From Peptostreptococcaceae bacterium (GTDB lineage Bacteria; Bacillota; Clostridia; Peptostreptococcales; Peptostreptococcaceae): a stretch of DNA of 22,322 nucleotides. The stretch's first letter is position 1, and each line of letters opens with the position of its first letter. The DNA is taken from positions 1 through 22,322 of the forward strand of contig JASBZE010000021.1 in assembly GCA_029983575.1 (NCBI GenBank). The letters are read 5' to 3'. Below, in pieces: positions 8,224-15,026 of the stretch. The position numbers and the translations under genes are program-made. A model generated the notes under the pieces. The model ran no database searches. It saw only the letters and a list, made by a program, of their open reading frames with translations, and was not told the DNA's origin.

Positions 8224-8273
8224 AATAAAAAAGGAAGATCAAGTAAGCACCCAATCTCCCTGTCGTAATCTTC
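8224..8273 (-). terminator. riboswitch-controlled terminator-like hairpin
   Basis: On the operon strand GAAGAT (8273-8268) can pair with ATCTTC (8239-8234), followed at once by CTTTTTT. The loop is long (28 bases). Immediately upstream CTCTG (8277-8273) can instead pair with CAGGG (8262-8258), which would occupy the left arm and prevent the terminator. This gives an expression-platform-like switch next to the aptamer. From here to the grdX start (8061-8223) I see no ORF and no other clear signal. Confidence 0.55.
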
Positions 8274-8381
8274 AGAGCTCGTCCAGTAATAGTCTTTTTA
8301 CCTGAGAATTTCATCCAAACTGATGGCTTAAACCAGTTTAACTTGTACCTTCGGTCCGCATTTAAGCGTGTCTCCCATTAC
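8273..8381 (-). promoter_or_regulatory. glycine riboswitch, single aptamer
   Basis: Read on the minus strand this leader shows the conserved glycine-aptamer blocks in the right order: GGGAGA (8376-8371), ACCGAAGGTACAAG (8355-8342), a hairpin with stem AAACTGG and its partner (8339-8317), then TTCTCAGGTAAAAAGAC (8308-8292) and TGGAC with CTCTG after it. I find only one CCGAAGG/CTCAGG set between the promoter and grdX, so it is a singlet, not the usual tandem pair. Its location ahead of the glycine reductase operon indicates glycine-dependent expression, probably switching on with glycine. Confidence 0.9.
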
Positions 8382-8435
8382 CTTCATTCTATTAATTTTT
8401 CTACTTAAAGCGTTTCAATAACACCTTACACATAG

Positions 8436-8464
8436 ATTATATAACGATTTGTGATAAAGGTCAA
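8436..8464 (-). promoter_or_regulatory. sigma-A type promoter of the glycine reductase operon
   Basis: On the minus strand there is TTGACC (8464-8459), a 17-base spacer and a perfect TATAAT (8441-8436). Transcription would start near 8429, about 50 bases ahead of the riboswitch aptamer. Spacing and boxes are near consensus, so the promoter is probably strong and its output is set by the riboswitch. Confidence 0.8.
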
Positions 8465-8550
8465 TACATAAATAGATAAAACTAATAACATTTTTTTTTG
8501 TTTTTGTAGCCTCGAGCTCCTAAACGTGTTATAATGTACGATTTCTAACA

Positions 8551-9585
8551 TTATAGTTCTTCTATCGCCTTTATCAATTCCTCTACATTTTCCTTTTTAG
8601 TTGCCCAACTCGTACAGAACCTCACTACAGAGGAATTCTCATCATAGGGTTCCATGTATGAGTAAGAAAATTTCTTCTTTAATACATCTAGCGCATCATT
8701 TGGTAAAATAGCAAATTGTTGATTTGATAGTGAATCATATCTCATCTTGTATCCCTTAGCTTCGATAGCCTCTCTTATCTGAATCGCAAATCTAACGGGC
8801 TCAGCACATATTTTTATATATAGATTATCTTTAAAAAGCTCGTCGAATTGTATTCCAAGTAGCCTACCTTTAGCCAGCATACCGCCTTTTTGTTTTAAAT
8901 TAAATACAAAACCGTCCTCTAGCTTGCTGTTAGAAAATACTACTGCTTCACCTAAGTAGGCACCACACTTAGTACCTCCTATATAAAATACATCCGTCAT
9001 ATTAACGAGATCGTTTAGGCTGACGTCGTTTCCCTTAGATGCAAGCGCATATGCTAGTCTTGCACCATCTACAAATAGAGGTATATCATATTTTCTACAA
9101 GCTTTGCTTATTGCATACAATTCTTCCTTTGAATACATTGTTCCTGTTTCTGTAGGTTGACTTATATATACCATTCCCGGCTTTACAACGTGGGTAATAG
9201 TTGGGTCGTGAATATAATCCTCACATGCTTTTTCTATCTGAGACGCTGTTATTTTTCCGTCCTCAGTTGGCAGAGTCATAACCTTATGCCCTGTAGCTTC
9301 TATTGCTCCTGTCTCGTGAACATTTATATGTCCAGTCTCAGCACACAAACATCCTTCGTAAGTTTTTAAAGAAGCAGATATTACAATTAAATTTGTGAGA
9401 GTTCCTCCAGCCACAAAATATATTCCCAACTCTTGAGTGTTGCATGCTCTTCTGATCCTATTTTTTGCCGATTCACAAATCTCATCAAAACCGTAACCAT
9501 CAGATTGATCCATGTTAGTATCAAGCATTCTCTGTATAATATTTGGATGAGCACCTTCTAAGTAATCAGAATCAAATTTTATCAT
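8551..9585 (-). CDS. ltaE: threonine aldolase family PLP enzyme
   Basis: The protein (344 aa) belongs to the low-specificity threonine aldolase/beta-eliminating lyase family (fold type I, pyridoxal phosphate), which splits threonine into glycine and acetaldehyde in the cytoplasm. Visible residues are the start FDSDYLEGAHP, the cofactor-stacking region ETGHINVHETGA (near 83-94), DGARLAYA with D173 and R176, and GGTKCGA with the likely PLP lysine K206. Length is normal. The gene lies just upstream of the riboswitch-controlled glycine reductase operon on the same strand, so its product may feed glycine to it; this is inference from context. The start follows AGGAGGTGAAACT. A TATAAT (9614-9609) upstream may be its -10 box, but I see no good -35. 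A seven-pair hairpin spans the stop codon (8531-8554) but has no U-run. Confidence 0.87.
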   Translation of the reverse strand: MIKFDSDYLEGAHPNIIQRMLDTNMDQSDGYGFDEICESAKNRIRRACNTQELGIYFVAGGTLTNLIVISASLKTYEGCLCAETGHINVHETGAIEATGHKVMTLPTEDGKITASQIEKACEDYIHDPTITHVVKPGMVYISQPTETGTMYSKEELYAISKACRKYDIPLFVDGARLAYALASKGNDVSLNDLVNMTDVFYIGGTKCGAYLGEAVVFSNSKLEDGFVFNLKQKGGMLAKGRLLGIQFDELFKDNLYIKICAEPVRFAIQIREAIEAKGYKMRYDSLSNQQFAILPNDALDVLKKKFSYSYMEPYDENSSVVRFCTSWATKKENVEELIKAIEEL

Positions 9586-9755
9586 AGTTTCACCTCCTAA
9601 TTGTCATTATTATATCATATCTACATCATCTCTTTGTATAATTTTTCTAATTTTTTGATATATTTTACTATATATAGGGTATTTTTTGAAATAGGTTGAA
9701 TTCAATTTTTTTTGAATATCTCTTATTTTAGTTTCAGCTTGGAGGTGTAATACAT

Positions 9756-11660
9756 ATGTGGAGATTAAAGAAATCATCACGTAAAATTTTAACCATTATT
9801 ATCGCTATTACGATAGTGCTTTTTAATGTCTCAGGTAATATCTCCTTGGCGGCAAAAAAAGTCGGTAAGGGTAAGGAGATAGTATTTGCAGACTGCGGGT
9901 GGGACAGTGTTAAGTTTCACAATGCTGTGGCTGGTTACATAGCAGAGACACTTTACGGATACAAATGGCGTGAGGTTCCAGGTTCATCAACAATAATGCA
10001 CGAGGCTTTAAACTCAGGCGAAATAGATGTGAACATGGAGGAATGGACGGATAACGTAGCCAGGTACAAGACAGACTTAAAGGCAGGTAAGTTCAAAGAG
10101 CTTGGAATAAACTTTGCCGACAATAGACAAGGTCTTTACGTACCTAGATACATCATCGAAGGCGATAAGGATCACAATATTAAACCTCTAGCTCCAGATT
10201 TAGAATATGTATGGGACCTTGAGAAATATCCACAGATTTTTAAAGATCCTGAGGATTCTTCAAAGGGGCGTATTTATGGTGCCATTCCTGGTTGGGAAAT
10301 AGACACCATTTTGTATAATAAATACAAACACTACCAACTAGACAAGAAATATAACTACTTTAGACCAGGTTCTGATTCTGCCTTAAGCGCTGCCTTGACA
10401 TCAGCTTATGACAAGAAAGAGCCTATTGTTGCCTATTACTGGGAGCCAACTTGGCTTATGGGTAAGTATGATTTTGTATTGTTAAAAGATAAGCCTTTTG
10501 ACAAAAACACATACAAGGAAGGAAAAACTTCCCTACCATCTGTTAAGGTAACTGTAGCAGTTAGTAACAAGTTCTACAAAGACAACAAAGAAATGGTAAA
10601 TTTCTTGAAAAAATACAGGACTTCAAGCGATCTGACATCTCAGGCACTCGCTCATATGCAGGATTCTGGAGATGATTACAAAAAGACCGCCAAGTGGTTT
10701 TTGTCTAAAAATCCTGATCTAATTGATAAATGGCTAGACAAGGAAGACGCTCAAACTATCAAAGACAGTTTAAATGGAAAAGGCGGATCTGGTGCATCAT
10801 CTTTTCTATATAGCTTCCCTTTTAAGATAGACTTCGATATTAAAAACATCGACTCTAGCGTAAGGGCTTTCAGTGCCAAACACAGTGGATTTTTTGGAGC
10901 ACAAAGAAAATTCCTTATGAGTTTTGTAACGCTAATAGAGACAATACTAAACTACATACCATGGTTTGTTCTACTGATCGGAATTTATATCGCAGCATAT
11001 AAGACATCAAAAAAACACAAAAACGCAATTTTATACGTGCTGTTTATGTTTTTGATAGGAATGTTTGGCTTGTGGAGCCTAATGAATGAAACTCTGGCAA
11101 TAGTAATAGCCTCAGTTATCTTGTCATTGGTAATCGGTTTTCCTCTTGGTATACTCATATCCACGAGCAAGAGGGCTAACTCAATAGTCAGACCTATACT
11201 CGATACAATGCAGACTATGCCAGTATTCGTATATTTGATTCCAGCTCTGTTATTTTTCGGATTAGGCAAGGCTCCAGCGGTTATCGCCACTACTATCTAT
11301 GCAGTCGTCCCTATTATAAGGCTTACTGCCCACGGTATCAGACAAATAGATAAAGAGGTCGTAGAAGCCGCTCAATCATTTGGTTCTACTAAGTTCCAAT
11401 CACTTATAAAAGTTGAAATACCTCAGGCAATTCCAACTATTATGCAAGGTGTGAATCAAACTATAATGATGGCTATGTCAATGGTTGTTACAACTTCAAT
11501 GATAGGTGCTACAGGTTTGGGAATGGAAGTTCTAATATCTGTAAACAGAGTTGAAATAGGTCGTGGACTTATCTCAGGAACAGCTGTTGTAATCGTGGCT
11601 ATCGTCATTGATAGACTAACACAGGGTCTAATAAGAGATGAGGTGATTGAGAGTGAATAG
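9756..11660 (+). CDS. glycine betaine/proline-type ABC importer: substrate-binding protein fused to permease
   Basis: This 634-aa protein combines two parts of an OpuA/ProU-type importer. Residues 1-32 look like a signal peptide or signal anchor (basic start, hydrophobic 11-31). Residues about 40-335 are an OpuAC-like binding domain with tryptophans at 49, 97, 180, 229 and 233 that could form an aromatic cage for a quaternary ammonium compound. Residues about 388-625 are the ProW-like permease with several membrane segments and the EAA loop VVEAAQSFGSTK (535-546), which docks on the ATPase. The binding domain comes first; in the well-known OpuABC fusion the permease comes first. The start follows GGAGGTG eight to nine bases upstream. 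The ATPase gene overlaps its end. Betaine, proline or carnitine are possible substrates; sequence alone does not decide. Confidence 0.9.
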   Translation: MWRLKKSSRKILTIIIAITIVLFNVSGNISLAAKKVGKGKEIVFADCGWDSVKFHNAVAGYIAETLYGYKWREVPGSSTIMHEALNSGEIDVNMEEWTDNVARYKTDLKAGKFKELGINFADNRQGLYVPRYIIEGDKDHNIKPLAPDLEYVWDLEKYPQIFKDPEDSSKGRIYGAIPGWEIDTILYNKYKHYQLDKKYNYFRPGSDSALSAALTSAYDKKEPIVAYYWEPTWLMGKYDFVLLKDKPFDKNTYKEGKTSLPSVKVTVAVSNKFYKDNKEMVNFLKKYRTSSDLTSQALAHMQDSGDDYKKTAKWFLSKNPDLIDKWLDKEDAQTIKDSLNGKGGSGASSFLYSFPFKIDFDIKNIDSSVRAFSAKHSGFFGAQRKFLMSFVTLIETILNYIPWFVLLIGIYIAAYKTSKKHKNAILYVLFMFLIGMFGLWSLMNETLAIVIASVILSLVIGFPLGILISTSKRANSIVRPILDTMQTMPVFVYLIPALLFFGLGKAPAVIATTIYAVVPIIRLTAHGIRQIDKEVVEAAQSFGSTKFQSLIKVEIPQAIPTIMQGVNQTIMMAMSMVVTTSMIGATGLGMEVLISVNRVEIGRGLISGTAVVIVAIVIDRLTQGLIRDEVIESE

Positions 11661-13062
11661 AGAAATAAAAGACGAAAATAATTTAAATAAATATACTCAG
11701 GAATCTAAAACTAAGGATATAAATGAAATTCCCGATGAGTACAAAATCAAAGATGCTAATGAGCTTCCCGATGAATACAAAATCAGGGATACCGATGAAA
11801 TGAATAAATTAGAAGATGAAGAGAAAGAAAAACCTAAGAAGGTATTCAAATTAAATGAAAAACCCGTTGATATCAGCGAGGAAGAGCCCGAAAGAAAGAC
11901 TCTAATAGAGGTAAAACACCTCTCAAAACTCTACGGTCCCGATCACAAAGCCGCAATAAAACTCAGACAAGAAGGAGATACGAAGGCGGAAGTTTTAGAA
12001 AAAACTGGAGTTACCATAGCTCTTTGGGATAATAGCTTAGATATCAAAGAGGGCGAGATTTTTGTAATAATAGGTCTTTCTGGTTCAGGTAAATCTACCT
12101 TGGTTAGATGCTTTAACTTGCTAAACGTACCAACTAAGGGAGAAATAACCTTTAGGGGCAGAGATATAAATAAACTTTCAAAGAAGGAAGCCATCGAATT
12201 CAAAAGAGAAAACATAGCTATGGTATTTCAACATTTCGGACTTATGAGTCATAGAGATGTACTTGGTAATGTAGAATACGGTCTGGAAGTCAAGGGAATG
12301 GACAAGACCGAAAGAGAAAAAATAGCTATGAAGATGATAGAAATGGTCGGACTAAAAGGAAACGAACACAAAAAAATCGACAAATTATCTGGTGGTATGA
12401 AACAAAGGGTAGGTTTGGCTAGAGCTCTTGCAAATGATCCAGATGTATTACTTATGGACGAACCTTTCTCAGCTCTAGACCCACTAGTTAGAAATGATAT
12501 GCAGTTTGAGCTTTTGAATATCCAAAAAAGACTTGGAACTACAATAATATTTATAACTCACGATATAGATGAGGCATTCAAGCTCGGTGATCGTGTAGCT
12601 ATTATGAAAGATGGGGAAATAATACAGATCGCTACTCCTGAGGAGATGGCGACAAACCCAGCAGATGAGTATGTAGAGAGGTTTATTGAAACTGCGACAA
12701 AGAAAAATGTCATTTCTGTCGGAAATATCATGATTAAACCTAGCTCAGTTGTAAGGCTAAAAGACTCTCCTAAGTTTGCAATCGCAACTATGAGGTCAAA
12801 TAAAATATCATCTGCATATGTTGTAAATACACAGATGAAGCTGGCTGGTGTAGTAACTATCGAACAGGCGGTAGAGGCAGAAAAATATGACAAGAAGATC
12901 TCAGAAGTAATGTACAGAGATATACTCACAACTACGCCTAATACCATGGTAAATGACGTGATTTCAACTGCACAAAAAGCGAGATACCCTATAGCAGTAG
13001 TTGAAGATGACGGTACATTTGTCGGTATAGTTACAAAGGCAGACGTATTGGCTACACTATAG
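11653..13062 (+). CDS. proV: glycine betaine/proline-type ABC importer ATPase with two CBS domains
   Basis: The ATPase (469 aa from GTG at 11653) powers the preceding fused importer. It has Walker A GLSGSGKST (141-149), Q-loop Q193, signature LSGGMKQR (245-252), Walker B LLMDEP (266-271) and switch histidine 303, then two CBS domains (about 354-408 and 418-469), which in OpuA-type systems sense ionic strength or nucleotides. The GTG start is preferred because GAGGTG (11640-11645) is seven bases upstream; a TTG at 11647 is too close. The gene overlaps the fusion gene by eight bases, suggesting translational coupling. Unusual is a charged N-terminal extension of about 80 residues containing two copies of a 12-residue unit, KDINEIPDEYKI and KDANELPDEYKI (21-44), followed by a looser third. 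Confidence 0.93.
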   Translation: MNREIKDENNLNKYTQESKTKDINEIPDEYKIKDANELPDEYKIRDTDEMNKLEDEEKEKPKKVFKLNEKPVDISEEEPERKTLIEVKHLSKLYGPDHKAAIKLRQEGDTKAEVLEKTGVTIALWDNSLDIKEGEIFVIIGLSGSGKSTLVRCFNLLNVPTKGEITFRGRDINKLSKKEAIEFKRENIAMVFQHFGLMSHRDVLGNVEYGLEVKGMDKTEREKIAMKMIEMVGLKGNEHKKIDKLSGGMKQRVGLARALANDPDVLLMDEPFSALDPLVRNDMQFELLNIQKRLGTTIIFITHDIDEAFKLGDRVAIMKDGEIIQIATPEEMATNPADEYVERFIETATKKNVISVGNIMIKPSSVVRLKDSPKFAIATMRSNKISSAYVVNTQMKLAGVVTIEQAVEAEKYDKKISEVMYRDILTTTPNTMVNDVISTAQKARYPIAVVEDDGTFVGIVTKADVLATL

Positions 13063-13098
13063 CCATGGACAAATTATCGATAAATTGTATATGAAATT

Positions 13099-13144
13099 AA
13101 AAAGGCTAAATCCAGTGCACAAAGCATTTGGTTTAGCCTTTTTT
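13099..13144. terminator. bidirectional intrinsic terminator
   Basis: AAAAAGGCTAAA (13099-13110) pairs with TTTAGCCTTTTT (13132-13143), with inner CCA/TGG and GTGC/GCAT pairs after a bulge. A T-run follows on the plus strand and an equivalent A-run precedes it, so it can end both the importer operon (plus) and the convergent symporter gene (minus). Confidence 0.88.
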
Positions 13145-13156
13145 AATATAATTATT

Positions 13157-14683
13157 TTATAAATTGGTTTGTGTAGTATTGCCTTTAAAAAAGTATCCAA
13201 GCCCCGTTATGACTATCGAAATAAACACCCCTATAAAAAGAGAGTCGATTTTCGTATTAATCATCTCTCCTAGTACGACTGCAATTGGAGAAATAACAAT
13301 AGATGCGAGTATGAACTTAGGATTTATTTTATTTTTCATAAATAGGGCCGTAGTCAAAGGTATGAACACGACCGAGCCCCTAAGACCCATGGATAAAAAT
13401 CCGTAGTCGTTAATCACCGTATCGCTGCTTACTAGAGAAACGATGGCAGCAATTACTAGTATACTCACAATGGTAACCCTAGTCGCAATCAACTCATATA
13501 CAGCACTCGCCTGTTGTTTACTAATCTTAGATATAATATTTTTTACCATTATCGTAGCCATTCCAAATGATAGTCCGGCTCCTCCCCCTACTACTGACAC
13601 TAAAAGTGTTCCAATAATAATGCCCGCGACCAGTGGATTTAAATGATTTATTAAAAAACTAGGAAAAACCTGTATTGTCCCTTGAAGTACAGGTAGATGT
13701 GGCACACTCACACCTTTGGCAATGAGAGCATCTACCTCTGAACTCAATATATAGTGACTCCTCATAAAAGGACCTATCATTATTCCGGCAATTCCTAAAG
13801 GTGGAATTAAAAATGCAGCCAACAAAGCGCCTTTCTTCCCTTCCCTGTCAGATTTTGCACTCAAAACTGCCTGTGCATAGGTTTGAGTTGAGAGAACTCC
13901 TAGAAGAAGGGATATGCCTGAACCAATGTATTTCATAGGTCCTCTCGCCACGATATTTATAAATCTATTCGATATATCACTCGAAGAAACAATGTTTGAT
14001 AGGCCAATATCACCTTGAATGCTACCAATGCCAGTATTTATTAGGTTTGAGTTCAAAGAGCTCATAAGACCTGACAATCCATTTGACATCTTTAAGGTAT
14101 AAAATAAACCTATAAATGATGCCAAATACAATAGTATTAGTTTTAATACGCCGCCTAATCCAGCTCCCCAGGTACCTCCGAAAACAACGTACACAATCAT
14201 CAACAGTATTGCCACGGCGACGGCTATAATCTCAGGTACACCTGGAACCATGGTTGTTATAAGCCCGGTACACGCAATTACCTGCGCGAGAACACTGAGA
14301 AAAATTCCTATACAACACAAAAGAGAACACAAGGTTCCTGACAATGGGCCATACTCCTCTGAAATCATCTCCATCTCGGTAACCTTATCTATTTTTCTCA
14401 TTCTTTTCGTATAACCAACCGCAAGTACAAAACATCCGATTCCTGAACCAAGAGTAAACCACCATGCGCTAAGTCCATAGTTAAAAGCTAGTTGAGCTGT
14501 ACCTATAGTTGCCTGACTGCTAACTAGAGCTCCCATTATCGATCCACATACAATCCAAGAGTTTACCTTGCCGCCACCTGTCAAAAAGTCGCTTGAACTT
14601 TTAATTTTACGTCCAGAATATGCTCCGATGGCTATAATGATGAAAATTACTAGAGCGATACCTAGAACTGTCCAACCTGACAT
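13157..14683 (-). CDS. sodium:solute symporter family protein, substrate unknown
   Basis: This 508-aa integral membrane protein has about 13 hydrophobic segments and the features of the SSF (LeuT-fold) family: a first helix after MSGW, then GRKIKSSSDFLTGGGKV, followed by a GALVSSQATIGTAQLAF segment typical of sodium symporters. I chose the ATG at 14683 because GGAAGTG lies about eight bases upstream and because the extended -10 promoter (14729-14721) lies between it and the earlier in-frame ATG at 14767, which would precede transcription. The substrate cannot be told from sequence; amino acids, organic acids and quaternary amines are all carried by this family. It stands alone, ending at a shared terminator with the betaine-type importer. 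No defect is visible. Confidence 0.85.
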   Translation of the reverse strand: MSGWTVLGIALVIFIIIAIGAYSGRKIKSSSDFLTGGGKVNSWIVCGSIMGALVSSQATIGTAQLAFNYGLSAWWFTLGSGIGCFVLAVGYTKRMRKIDKVTEMEMISEEYGPLSGTLCSLLCCIGIFLSVLAQVIACTGLITTMVPGVPEIIAVAVAILLMIVYVVFGGTWGAGLGGVLKLILLYLASFIGLFYTLKMSNGLSGLMSSLNSNLINTGIGSIQGDIGLSNIVSSSDISNRFINIVARGPMKYIGSGISLLLGVLSTQTYAQAVLSAKSDREGKKGALLAAFLIPPLGIAGIMIGPFMRSHYILSSEVDALIAKGVSVPHLPVLQGTIQVFPSFLINHLNPLVAGIIIGTLLVSVVGGGAGLSFGMATIMVKNIISKISKQQASAVYELIATRVTIVSILVIAAIVSLVSSDTVINDYGFLSMGLRGSVVFIPLTTALFMKNKINPKFILASIVISPIAVVLGEMINTKIDSLFIGVFISIVITGLGYFFKGNTTQTNL

Positions 14684-14720
14684 AACTACACTTCCATTTC
14701 GTAAATCTGATTTCACCGTT

Positions 14721-14729
14721 ATTATAGCA
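14721..14729 (-). promoter_or_regulatory. extended -10 promoter of the symporter gene
   Basis: The minus strand carries TGCTATAAT, an extended -10 box, 38 bases ahead of the chosen start codon. At 17 bases upstream there is only TTTATA as a weak -35. A TTGACA further upstream is not at a useful distance. The TG motif makes the box plausible without a good -35. Confidence 0.5.
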
Positions 14730-14829
14730 CTAATCAAAATTTCTATAAAGTTCCTTGATTTATTCAACTGTCAAAAACACACTAGCTTTGCAGTATATTC
14801 TTAGTTTAACTTAATTAAATACGCATAAC

Positions 14830-14884
14830 AAAGGCTCTGGATTTTTCTTTTTGACACATTTCATAAAGTATTTCCAGAGCCTTT
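14830..14884 (-). terminator. long perfect inverted repeat downstream of the CWB2 gene pair
   Basis: AAAGGCTCTGGA (14830-14841) and TCCAGAGCCTTT (14873-14884) form a perfect 12-pair stem with a 31-base loop. It lies about 140 bases after the stop of the CWB2 gene and before the symporter promoter. There is no clean U-run, so it may be an imperfect terminator for the cell-wall operon, or the remnant of a small mobile element. The remaining spacer to 15026 has only a weak TTGAT/ATCAA hairpin. Confidence 0.45.
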
Positions 14885-15026
14885 ACAATACTAACTAACT
14901 TTAAAACATAGTAAAACCTGCTTTAATTTAGTATATTATTATTTAATTTTTATTGGTCGTTGATCCTTTATCAATAATCGTTCGATAGCTTTATTCTACC
15001 TCAATTTATTAATATCTACTATATTT

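Noticed and set aside
8401..8435. A second glycine aptamer upstream of the visible one
   Set aside because: No CCGAAGG or CTCAGG block is present between the promoter and the single aptamer.
8531..8554. Hairpin ATAATGT/ACATTAT across the threonine aldolase stop as a terminator
   Set aside because: No G-C content worth noting and no U-run on the transcribed strand; the nearby T-run is on the wrong strand.
9640..9740. Promoter for the betaine-type importer
   Set aside because: Several TTGAA-like words and AT-rich stretches exist, including the palindrome TTGAATTCAA at 9696-9705, but no pair of boxes has an acceptable spacing.
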